This document shows, in pieces, positions 1 to 8,515 of a stretch of 23,467 nucleotides of DNA. The notes under the pieces were generated by a model. That model had not been told where the DNA came from and did no database searches. It saw only the letters and a list, made by a program, of their open reading frames with translations. This DNA comes from a virus, in IMG/VR virus record IMGVR_UViG_3300022929_000215, positions 1-23,467 of that record. One strand, written 5' to 3'. The translations under genes were made by a program, and so were the position numbers. How positions within the stretch are numbered: the first letter of the stretch is position 1; every line of letters starts with the position of its first letter.

Positions 1-3000
1 GAACGTTCTCGAAGACGTTCTTGATTTTTTCTTTGTTTGTTTTTTTGGTTTTTCCCATTCTAATTCCCACTTGCTCCACCCTAAAGCTGTAGCTATTCTT
101 ACCCATTCTTCATTTTCCGCGTCTAGCGCATCTTTTATATTAGTTAGTTTTCTTATACCTCTATCAAGTGGCACGTTTGTTGTTGCACTAACTAATTGTC
201 CTATAGCCATATAAGCAGGGTTATCTAATGATAATCCTTTTTCTTTTATTTCTTTTTTATTCCAATCAAATGTTCGCCCAGCAGATCTTACTTTTCTTAT
301 TTTAGATGATATTGGAGGCGATATATTAATTAAATCTATAGCCACGTCTTGTTTATTACCATCTTTAGCTATTTTTATTATAGCATTTTTTACAGTTGAA
401 ACTGCTGCCCCAGCAAATCCAGTTCCCCTTAATAACGAGTCGACCATTCCGTTTACAATATTACCGTACTTTTCAGCTTCTTTTTCATCATCTGGTTCTT
501 CATCGCCAAATGCAATTGCAAATAAGGCTTGCTGCATAGCGTTGAATATAACATTTTGAATAGCACCATAATAAATTATCTTAGATATATTAGTTTTAGC
601 ATCCCCACGGCCGTTTTTAAGATCACTAGCAGCTCTTTGTATAATTCTAGCATATTGAGCTGGTGTATTTGCAAAAGCCAATATAATACGCCCTAATGGA
701 CCCGCCTGTTGTTGGCTAATTCTATCAGGTCTACTTGATTGCTGGTTTTCTTCTGTTATTTCTCTAAAATCTAAAAATGCTTTATCTTGCGCTTCTTTTT
801 CTGATAAACCTTTTTTAATGTAAGATTTTATTCTGTTTCTATAAAATGATGCTCCACCCGTTGCAATAGCAAAACTATCTGCAATCTGTGTTGGTAAAAA
901 TCCTAGTTTTAATAATTTATTTACAAAAGCTTTAGCTTTATTTTTAGATTCAGCTGCAATTTCAGCAATGTCAGCTTCATTAACGTTTATTTTTAAACCA
1001 TTTCTTCTTTCAATTAAATAATCTGAATTCATTATAAACATTACATCTTTCCAAAACTGCGGTTGGTTTGCAAATGCCGCAGCCGCTTTCAACGGATTAT
1101 TATCAGTAAAGTTTATAAAGTTAACAGATGATATAGTTTGCAGCACTGCAGATCTCATATTAAAGAACATGATCGCACCAACAGAACCATTAAGCCAATC
1201 TACAAATCTACCAGTTAATTGATCACCAGGGTAACCTCTATTTCGGCCGGTTTGCATACGTTGTAACATGTTATTTAAAGCTGATCTGTACCCTTTACCA
1301 AACGCAGCTTCTAATTTATTCATATTAGCTTCGCTAAATATTATATCAACATTTGATTGCCATTGAGATAATGCTTCTTTTCTTGTTGTTGTATTTAATC
1401 CTTGTAACAAATCTGTTGTCATTGTACCCATCAACCAGTTTTTATCCGGTTTCGGATAAGCCATATCTTTATTTATTTGTATTAATTGATCAGCGAAAGA
1501 TAATAAATTAGCGTCTTCTTTTACATAATTAACTAATGTTTTTAAATCTGCTTTACTTAACCCATCAACATCCATATTTTGTTTATTCCAAATATAAACT
1601 CTTATAGCCTGCTCAACCGTGAATGGCTCACCTGGTAATTTATTTTTTAATACTTTTGGCGCAATATTAGCTATTTTTTTAATTTGTTTAAAATCATTAG
1701 CAAGCGCTACTCTAGTATTAGATATATCAACCATTGCTTTAGCAAATGGATCTAATAAGTTTTTCTTAAACCAAGCCAACTGTAGATCTCCTTGTTTACC
1801 TTTGCCAATCATTTTATATATTAATCCCATAAAATCTTGAGCAGATGGCGGAATACCTATATAATCAAACGAACCTTTATTTTTACCAGCAACTTCAGCT
1901 TTAGCTTTAGCATACCTATAAACAGATTTTATACCTGTTTTGTTTTCAAGAATATTATTAAATTCTTTATCTAAATTTATATTATCAGTTTCTTCTTTAA
2001 TTTTTTGTTTAGGTCTTTTTATTTCAATTAAATTTTCTTTACTAATTACAGAATTATATCTAGCTAATCCTTCTCCTGTAGTTTGTCTTTTTAATTTATT
2101 ATCAATGATGTCCATTGACCCCTTAGTTATAAAATCTACATAACTTTTTGATAAAATTTTGTTTATATCTTCAGCTATACTAGAAATATCATTATTATTA
2201 TTAATTAAAGAAATCAAATCATCTGTTAATTTTTTTATTGGTGGAGTATGTTCATATTTTTTAGGGCCTTTTTTATTTTCAACCCATCTTAATTTTCCAA
2301 CTAATCTTAAAGCACTATCACTAGCTAACCCTTGTATACTTAAAAAATCTACCGCTGCTTGTTTACCTTCAGAATTTAAAAGTCTAACCAATTCGTTTAT
2401 AATAAAATTTTTATTAGCTTCAGATTGAGCATCCATTTCTTCAACAATTGGCTCATATTTATTAAACGGGTTTTGGTTTGGCTTATGATTACTAGGCCTA
2501 CCAACGTATGTACTAATTTTTTTAGGTGTATCTTTTTTATTTTTTGCAAATACTATAGATTTTTGTTTGTCGCCTTGTAATGTAAAACCTAATGACTCTA
2601 ATTTTCCGTTAAATTGTTTATTCCAATAATTATAGCTAAACTCTGCTCCGTCTTTTCCTTTTTGCCATAATCCATGTAGTTTGCTGTTTTTAGCATAGGG
2701 AGCATTGTTATATTTAAAAAACGTATAAATTAAATTTTGTTTATCTAATTTATTTAAACTTTTATCTTTTAATTTTTTATTTATATATTTTGTTTGTGCA
2801 CTAGATGTTTCTTTAAATCTTTCTTTAACAGTTGCTCTAACAGCTATATCTATTTTTTGTTCACCATTACCTGAAATTATGTCTTCAGGCTTTATTTTGT
2901 TGGCTTCTTTTTTAAATACTTCTGTTTGAGCTTTACTTAAATTTAATTCTTTTTCTAATTCAGCTATAGCCTGTTCTCTAGCTAATTTAAAATCAATTCC

Positions 3001-6000
3001 CTTTTTAAGTAATTTTCTTACACCTTTTAAAAATTGAATGTAAAGCTTTTTAACTAAATTTTTTACTCCTAAAGTTAAATCTAAAGCTAAAACATTTTGA
3101 TTTGATTTTTCTAAATTATTAATAGCTCTATCTATTCTTTCTAGTAGTTTTGGTATAGCGCCTTTAGGTATTTTTTTACCCTGTAACTCTTGTCTTTCTA
3201 AAAAATCTTTTTGTACTTGAGGATCAGATAAAACTTCAGCAATAGCATCTTTACCTATTTCCTGCGCAAGATTATCTGCCAATGTTTTCTTCCTTGCTCT
3301 TAGCGTCGTTAAACCACCTTCTGTATAATAAGAAAGCATTTGTTCTTGCGTAGGATTTTTGTATTCAAATATTTTTTTACCTTCAGGTGTTTGTTCTCTT
3401 TTCCCTGTATCTATTTTTTCAAATAAAGGTAATTTATTTTTGACGGAATTAGGAATGGATTTTATAATAGCATCGTAATTAGAACTTAAAAAGCTAGCAA
3501 ATCTACTATTTTGTTCTTCTGCAGTACTAAAATTACCACCCATTTCTTCAAGAACACTATCAGCAATTTTAAACTTACTTAGTTTATTTATTTCTGTAAG
3601 AATTTCATTTTTATCTCTACCGCTTTTTTCTATTATGCCAGGAAGTTTTCCTTTTAATATTTGTTTAGCTTCTGTTTGTACAGACTCTTTTGTAATACCA
3701 GCTATATCTCTTAATTGTTCTTTTGCTTTTGGTTCTGTTCTTACAAAATCTAAAGTTTCTTGTGTTGTGTCGTCTAAATCTATTTTAGATTCTTTTATTT
3801 CAGTTACGTCTTGTGTAAACTCTTTGCCTAATACTCTGTTCGATGCTTCAATCGCTCTAGCTTTCAAAAACTTATTTATATACCCAGATAATGGAACACC
3901 ACTATCAGGCTTGTAAGATCTTATTAAATCAAATATACCTCTTTCACCAGTTTCAATTTCATCTCTCAACAGCTGCTCATCGTAATTTGGTGCATTTTTT
4001 CTTTTTCTTACAAGTTTATTTGTAATAGGCTTAAACTTTTCAATAATATCTAAAGCCCCAGCCTCACCCTTTTCATTATAAATTTCTTGAACTTCATTAG
4101 AAAATTTTTGTTCTTTAGCTTTTTCTAATTTAGTTTGTCTTATTTTATCAGCGGCTGTTACTACACCTAATGGATCAGCCATTAATGATCCAGGTTCTTT
4201 AATTGGCTTTTCAAGTTTTTTAATTTTTTCGTCAAGCTTCTTTGCTTCACCTTCTTTATTTATTTTTACAAGTCTATTATTTATTTCTTCTAACCTACTA
4301 GTGTCTGTTTCTAAAAAATTTTCATCAAGAGTTTTTATATTATTTAAGATTTTTTGTTTTTCAACAATCAAATCAACAGCTTCAATTCTGCTTTCGTTTT
4401 TAATATAAGTAGGTATTTTTAAATTAGCATTTTCAATATTATTAATAGCTTGGATAGTTTCATCAGCTTCACTCCTAGTTATTTCGTTGTTTTTAACCTT
4501 TATTTCTAATTCTTTTTTAGCATTTGATAATATAGGTGTTATACGCTTAGGATCAAATTTTGAACTTATTTCTTTAACAGTTTGAACAGTTTCTCTAGTT
4601 GTTGCTTTTGTTACATTACCAGCAAATGGCAAAACAGCGCCTACAAAACCACCGTCTTGAGCGCTTTTTATAACGTTATTTAAATCAATGTATTTAAATA
4701 TATCATCCTGAGCCACACCCGCACCTAATTGTGAAACTAATGTTTGGAAACCTTCTGTTAAATATTCAGTAAAACCACCTTTTAATACACCTTTCCCTCC
4801 TTCTTTAAGCCCTCCTGATTTTATATATTTTTTTAATCCATCTTTTACAATACTCCTAACAATATTTTTACCCCCTGCAGAACCAAGAATACCTTTGACT
4901 ATTTGGGAGGCACCATAAGTTTCTAAACCAGCGGATATTAAACTTTGTAATTGAGCCAATTCTTTTTCTCCTTTGCCTTCTTCAACTGCTTTTAAAATAT
5001 TTTCAGCAGTTATGGGTTTATCACCCAAGCTATTATAAACGTTTTCAAAATAAGCGCTACCGAATTCTTGCATGTACACCCCCATTCCACCGGTAACAGC
5101 CGCAAAGCCTAATTGAGGTATTTGTTTAGCTATTAAGCCTAACCCATCTTTTGAAAAATAATCAACGTCTTTAGGCAATTGTTTATAAAAAGATAAATCT
5201 ATTTCCCTTTGTTCTATCCCTTTTAAATTAGCTAAAAATTTAGATTTAGCATCTGTTATTTTTTGATCGTAATATTTAAGGGCTTCTTCTTTTGAGCCTT
5301 TTTTTGTGCCAATTTTAAAACCTTCTTTTTGTGAAAAAGTTCCACCATAGCTTACCTCCGCGTTATCTCTTGATTTTTCTATAGATTCTCTTTCTTTTTT
5401 TAATCTAATAATATTTTCTCCAATATTTGCAGTATTACCTTTTTTAATTGCTAAAGTTATATCTTTAAATCCAGATTTTAAAAATTCTCCAAAATATGTT
5501 TTTTCATCTAACCCTAATCTTTCTCTATTATACTTTACATTTCTTTCATCTAATTCTGCATCTAAAGCATTTTGAAATATATTTATACGATCTTCAAATG
5601 TTTTATTACTTGATATTTTATTAGATAAAAAAGCATTTATTCTTTTTACATATTCTTCATTAGCATTTTTTACACCTTCTTCAGTAGTTAAATCAAATTC
5701 TTTTTTAACATCATTTAAAATTTTATTTGTAGAATCTTTATTAAATTTTAATATATCAGAAGATAAATCATTTAAATAACTATCTGAATTTATTGCTTTT
5801 TGTATTATTGAACTATATTTTTCTTGATCAATATTTATTTCTCTACCAGGTTGAAAATCATCGTCTAGTATTGAAGATTTTATTTTTGATCTTGCAATTT
5901 TGTCTGTTAATGCTGGTGCATAAGGATCTACTTTTGAATTTAATAAAAAATCAATTCTTGTTTTTGAATTTCTATTTTGCTCATAAGATTTATACGAATC

Positions 6001-6243
6001 ACTATAATTTATTGTATCTTTTTGTGAAACCAAAGAACCAGGATCCGATATGGATGCCGTATTCTTTTCTGGTGCCGCAGACGCATCCGTCTCCACAACA
6101 CCGTTTTTCTTTACTGGGTCTTCTTCTATTTCTAAGCCTTCTTTGCTTTTAATATAATCTTCAACATTCATTCCACTTAACTCAGCCGCTTCTATAACAA
6201 AATCTTCTGATATAGGTTCGTTATTAAAAATATATTTAGTCAT
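1..6243 (-). CDS. Giant virion (ejection-type) protein, C-terminus cut by window edge
   Basis: One frame stays open from an ATG at 6243 to the left edge, giving 2081 codons without a stop. The ATG overlaps the end of the upstream gene by 8 bases (ATGACTAA). In order: an N-terminal tag-like segment (residues 1-35); a charged helical stretch; a Gly-rich hydrophobic/amphipathic region (about 362-545); Lys/Glu-rich coiled-coil-like sequence (about 550-700); a sigma-70 region-2-like segment (about 732-805); more helical sequence; and a long C-terminal region (about 1600-2060) that I recall as conserved in giant proteins of uncultured marine phages, akin to 'large polyvalent proteins'. The last visible residues (2062-2081) are Lys/Arg/Ser-rich, which may mean the true end is near. 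Following a gp14-like and a gp15-like candidate, it sits where T7 has gp16, so I infer an internal or ejected virion protein. No catalytic domain could be assigned with confidence. An alternative is a tail-associated scaffold or polyprotein. Confidence 0.85.
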   Translation of the reverse strand, partial: MTKYIFNNEPISEDFVIEAAELSGMNVEDYIKSKEGLEIEEDPVKKNGVVETDASAAPEKNTASISDPGSLVSQKDTINYSDSYKSYEQNRNSKTRIDFLLNSKVDPYAPALTDKIARSKIKSSILDDDFQPGREINIDQEKYSSIIQKAINSDSYLNDLSSDILKFNKDSTNKILNDVKKEFDLTTEEGVKNANEEYVKRINAFLSNKISSNKTFEDRINIFQNALDAELDERNVKYNRERLGLDEKTYFGEFLKSGFKDITLAIKKGNTANIGENIIRLKKERESIEKSRDNAEVSYGGTFSQKEGFKIGTKKGSKEEALKYYDQKITDAKSKFLANLKGIEQREIDLSFYKQLPKDVDYFSKDGLGLIAKQIPQLGFAAVTGGMGVYMQEFGSAYFENVYNSLGDKPITAENILKAVEEGKGEKELAQLQSLISAGLETYGASQIVKGILGSAGGKNIVRSIVKDGLKKYIKSGGLKEGGKGVLKGGFTEYLTEGFQTLVSQLGAGVAQDDIFKYIDLNNVIKSAQDGGFVGAVLPFAGNVTKATTRETVQTVKEISSKFDPKRITPILSNAKKELEIKVKNNEITRSEADETIQAINNIENANLKIPTYIKNESRIEAVDLIVEKQKILNNIKTLDENFLETDTSRLEEINNRLVKINKEGEAKKLDEKIKKLEKPIKEPGSLMADPLGVVTAADKIRQTKLEKAKEQKFSNEVQEIYNEKGEAGALDIIEKFKPITNKLVRKRKNAPNYDEQLLRDEIETGERGIFDLIRSYKPDSGVPLSGYINKFLKARAIEASNRVLGKEFTQDVTEIKESKIDLDDTTQETLDFVRTEPKAKEQLRDIAGITKESVQTEAKQILKGKLPGIIEKSGRDKNEILTEINKLSKFKIADSVLEEMGGNFSTAEEQNSRFASFLSSNYDAIIKSIPNSVKNKLPLFEKIDTGKREQTPEGKKIFEYKNPTQEQMLSYYTEGGLTTLRARKKTLADNLAQEIGKDAIAEVLSDPQVQKDFLERQELQGKKIPKGAIPKLLERIDRAINNLEKSNQNVLALDLTLGVKNLVKKLYIQFLKGVRKLLKKGIDFKLAREQAIAELEKELNLSKAQTEVFKKEANKIKPEDIISGNGEQKIDIAVRATVKERFKETSSAQTKYINKKLKDKSLNKLDKQNLIYTFFKYNNAPYAKNSKLHGLWQKGKDGAEFSYNYWNKQFNGKLESLGFTLQGDKQKSIVFAKNKKDTPKKISTYVGRPSNHKPNQNPFNKYEPIVEEMDAQSEANKNFIINELVRLLNSEGKQAAVDFLSIQGLASDSALRLVGKLRWVENKKGPKKYEHTPPIKKLTDDLISLINNNNDISSIAEDINKILSKSYVDFITKGSMDIIDNKLKRQTTGEGLARYNSVISKENLIEIKRPKQKIKEETDNINLDKEFNNILENKTGIKSVYRYAKAKAEVAGKNKGSFDYIGIPPSAQDFMGLIYKMIGKGKQGDLQLAWFKKNLLDPFAKAMVDISNTRVALANDFKQIKKIANIAPKVLKNKLPGEPFTVEQAIRVYIWNKQNMDVDGLSKADLKTLVNYVKEDANLLSFADQLIQINKDMAYPKPDKNWLMGTMTTDLLQGLNTTTRKEALSQWQSNVDIIFSEANMNKLEAAFGKGYRSALNNMLQRMQTGRNRGYPGDQLTGRFVDWLNGSVGAIMFFNMRSAVLQTISSVNFINFTDNNPLKAAAAFANQPQFWKDVMFIMNSDYLIERRNGLKINVNEADIAEIAAESKNKAKAFVNKLLKLGFLPTQIADSFAIATGGASFYRNRIKSYIKKGLSEKEAQDKAFLDFREITEENQQSSRPDRISQQQAGPLGRIILAFANTPAQYARIIQRAASDLKNGRGDAKTNISKIIYYGAIQNVIFNAMQQALFAIAFGDEEPDDEKEAEKYGNIVNGMVDSLLRGTGFAGAAVSTVKNAIIKIAKDGNKQDVAIDLINISPPISSKIRKVRSAGRTFDWNKKEIKEKGLSLDNPAYMAIGQLVSATTNVPLDRGIRKLTNIKDALDAENEEWVRIATALGWSKWELEWEKPKKQTKKKSRTSSRTF
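3826..4050 (-). other. Sigma-70 region-2-like segment within the giant protein
   Basis: This region encodes residues about 732-805 of the giant protein. It begins like the first helix of sigma region 2 (DIIEKFKPITNKLVRKRKN, compare the L-V-x-x-y-x-P-L-V-x-x-I-A-x-x-Y pattern). It continues through residues 761-782 (core TGERGIFDLIRSYKPDSG), which match the sigma region 2.2 pattern D-L-I-Q-E-G-x-x-G-L-x-x-A-x-x-x-F-D-P-x-x-G with no gap. A segment VPLSGYINKFLKARAI follows, resembling V-x-F-S-x-Y-A-x-x-x-I-R-x-A-I of regions 2.3-2.4. The paired tryptophans that help melt the -10 element are absent (K-F instead). The alignment was made by eye. No region 4-like helix-turn-helix was seen downstream. 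Confidence 0.5.
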
Positions 6244-7639
6244 TTAATAATGGATTTTTATTTGGTTTTGGAAATTCACTGCCGCCAACACTAAATTCAC
6301 TTTCTGTTTTAGTTAAATTAAAATTCTCTATTTCTTCATCGGTTGCGCCAGCGGCTTTTAATAAAGCAACTTTTATTTGCGCTTGACTCATGCCTGTATC
6401 TATAGTAACATCTTTAGCACTACCTTTAACCTTAAATGCCTCCTTGTCTCCTTTCTTTATTATTTTAGATATATCAACAGACTCTATGCCTGTTAGTCCC
6501 TCTATATATGTAACTAAATTGGCTATATTTGGATCATCAAAATTAGAGAATAAAGGTAAAACTTTATTTTGTAGTTTTTTACCTAATGCATTAATATTTT
6601 TAGAACGTAATTCTTTTCCTTCATTGCTTTTTTCTGAAACCTTACCTATTTTAAGGTTAGTATTATCAATAATTTTACTAGCTATTAAGGTTTCAATTTC
6701 ACCTAAATGTTTTTGTACATCATAATCACCCTCTTGGCCAATATTTCTACCGTAATCTAAAATATCTTCCCAAATACTTTTTCCCGCTCTTAATGCCTCA
6801 TCTTTTACTGCTTTACTTTCTTTAACAACTTCAATTGCGCTATTTAAATCAGCAAACTCAATTCCTCCAGATTTACGAGATATTATTCTGGTTTTTAATT
6901 CTGGATTTTCTTTAATTTTATCTTCAAATAATTTACCGTAATTTTTATATTTTTCAGCATCAAATATAAATTTAGGAGTAGGATTATGACTGGATGGGTT
7001 TGCAAATATTTCTTGTATTTTTTCATATTCCAATTTAGGTTTTTGGTCAGCGCCTACCATTCCATACCCAACTACAAGATTGTCGTCTTCATCGTAATCT
7101 AATTTAATTTTAAAAGTTGAAAGCGCATTATCTAATGCATAGCTATCTAAATTACCCTCTGTTTGTTTATAAAAAGTATAAGGCTGTTTATTTTCTTTTT
7201 CAGCTTTTAATTTAGCAATTTCAAATAAATTTATAATCTGTTGTTTTTGTTTTTTATACTTAGACTCTATTTTTGTAAATTTTTCAAAATCATTTGTTTC
7301 TTTAAATTCCTGTCTGTTTTTAGCATAATTTTCACCCATTTCATGCAAAAATAAAGTATTGTGTGGATCAAGCAAGTCTATTATGTCTTCTGTTCCTTTC
7401 ATAAAAGCATCCCAATTGCTTAATAATTCTTTATTTTTTGTTGCGGTTTTTTTCTTATTTTCAATTAAATTTTTTGCGTCTAACTCAGCTTTTTTATCTG
7501 CCGCTGCTTTTTTAGCCATAAAGTAGGCTGTTCCCGCTTGGGCAAGCCCTTCGCCCAACCCACCTTTATATTTTATAGGCGTAGGATTAGCATATTGTCC
7601 GTAATTATATGATTTTGCTGATATTCTTGGTAATGCCAT
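6236..7639 (-). CDS. Helical virion protein, T7 gp15-like by position
   Basis: This 467-residue protein has no recognised domain. Residues 1-50 form a Gly/Ala/Tyr-containing segment (MALPRISAKSYNYGQY) that resembles N-termini I recall for virion proteins of marine phages. The rest is Lys/Glu-rich and probably mostly alpha-helical, with a more globular middle (about 155-240). No signal peptide or membrane helix is apparent. It starts two bases past the stop of the S74-domain gene and ends inside the start of the giant gene (8-base overlap), so the three are probably translated together. Being medium-sized between a gp14-like protein and a giant protein suggests the second component of an ejection complex. 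That is inference from order and size, not similarity. No Shine-Dalgarno precedes the ATG; the leader reads CAATAATT. Confidence 0.85.
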   Translation of the reverse strand: MALPRISAKSYNYGQYANPTPIKYKGGLGEGLAQAGTAYFMAKKAAADKKAELDAKNLIENKKKTATKNKELLSNWDAFMKGTEDIIDLLDPHNTLFLHEMGENYAKNRQEFKETNDFEKFTKIESKYKKQKQQIINLFEIAKLKAEKENKQPYTFYKQTEGNLDSYALDNALSTFKIKLDYDEDDNLVVGYGMVGADQKPKLEYEKIQEIFANPSSHNPTPKFIFDAEKYKNYGKLFEDKIKENPELKTRIISRKSGGIEFADLNSAIEVVKESKAVKDEALRAGKSIWEDILDYGRNIGQEGDYDVQKHLGEIETLIASKIIDNTNLKIGKVSEKSNEGKELRSKNINALGKKLQNKVLPLFSNFDDPNIANLVTYIEGLTGIESVDISKIIKKGDKEAFKVKGSAKDVTIDTGMSQAQIKVALLKAAGATDEEIENFNLTKTESEFSVGGSEFPKPNKNPLLND

Positions 7640-7641
7640 AA

Positions 7642-8514
7642 TTATTGTATTTGTTTAAATTCAACATCTATTTTTGAATAGTCAACACCATCATAAATAC
7701 CAAATAAATTCTTTATAGTTGCATAAGCTGGGACTTCATCTGACATTACGCCTTGATAAATGCCTTCTTTATTTTTATATTTAAAAGAATATATTTTTAA
7801 TCCACTTGGTGATAATTTTAAAAACTTGATATTATCTTTTAGTCTTCTGTCTGACGGGAATGATCCTCCACCAGAAGATGATCCTCCTCCAGCACCAGTA
7901 CCAGCGCCAGAACCACCACCACCAAATGCACCAGCTGTAATAGCGGCCCCTGCTACCATCGCTGTATTTGATCCCATGGCACCTAAAGCATCAGCCCTTT
8001 GTTGGCCATATTGTTGAATCATACCTGCTTCTCTTGATATATCAGCAACCTCTCTACCCTCTTGAGTTTGGAACATAAAGGATTTTCCTAAAATATCTGC
8101 TTCCTCTACTCTTTGTTTTTCTTTTATTCGTTGTTGCTGTGCAAATTGTTCACCTTGAGCTCTTAGTCTAGCATTTTGCAATTCTTGTTGTTCTATTGTT
8201 GCGGCAATACCTTGTTTCCCCCTTAATGAAGCTTGTGCTAATGCGGTAGCGCCACCAGCTCCGCTACCAGTAGCCCTTAATAAATCTAAAGTATTAGCTA
8301 AGGATATATCAGCCTGTTCAGCTTGCATTTCTGCAGCTGTTGTAGCAACTTGTAAATTAGCAAAAGGATTGCTTACCATTCCGCTAAGGTCTGTTACGTT
8401 TTCATAAGGATTTATTATTTCTTGTCTATTTTGCAATAACTTATCTAGCTTATCTTGGGCTTTTAATTGTTCTTTTCTAGCCTTTCGTGCTGCTATTGCG
8501 CTAAATACTGCCAT
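7642..8514 (-). CDS. Ala/Gln-rich virion protein with C-terminal peptidase S74 domain
   Basis: This is a 290-residue protein. Residues 1-190 are helical and rich in Ala, Gln and Glu, with an NPYENVTD...NPFANLQV motif (about 35-55) and coiled-coil-like sequence, similar to gp14-type internal virion proteins recalled from marine phages. Residues about 194-219 form a Gly/Ser linker. Residues 221-290 carry the peptidase S74 (endosialidase chaperone) signature: SDRRLKDNI, with the likely catalytic Ser at 221 (codon at 7852-7854), then SGLKIYSFKYK and GVMSDEVP. In the S74 family this Ser cleaves the chain just before itself and the released part acts as a folding chaperone. Here the domain is only about 70 residues, shorter than the fibre versions, and no beta-helical fibre precedes it. 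It sits one base downstream of the GNAT-like gene and two bases before the 467-residue gene. The S74 call is firm; the ejection role is inferred. Confidence 0.88.
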   Translation of the reverse strand: MAVFSAIAARKARKEQLKAQDKLDKLLQNRQEIINPYENVTDLSGMVSNPFANLQVATTAAEMQAEQADISLANTLDLLRATGSGAGGATALAQASLRGKQGIAATIEQQELQNARLRAQGEQFAQQQRIKEKQRVEEADILGKSFMFQTQEGREVADISREAGMIQQYGQQRADALGAMGSNTAMVAGAAITAGAFGGGGSGAGTGAGGGSSSGGGSFPSDRRLKDNIKFLKLSPSGLKIYSFKYKNKEGIYQGVMSDEVPAYATIKNLFGIYDGVDYSKIDVEFKQIQ

Positions 8515-8515
8515 A

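Noticed and set aside
1-8. Palindrome GAACGTTC at the left edge, possible attachment or cut site
   Set aside because: It lies within the Arg/Ser-rich coding tail of the giant protein and no second copy was noticed; an eight-base palindrome alone is weak.
5793-6152. 119-codon plus-strand frame opposite the start of the giant gene
   Set aside because: Its Leu/Phe-rich product reflects Lys/Glu/Asn-rich coding on the minus strand, which is continuous and better supported.
7861-7940. Gly/Ser-coding repetitive stretch as a phase-variable or diversity-generating region
   Set aside because: Codons are varied rather than an exact short repeat, there is no reverse transcriptase gene in the window, and it reads as a flexible linker before the S74 domain.
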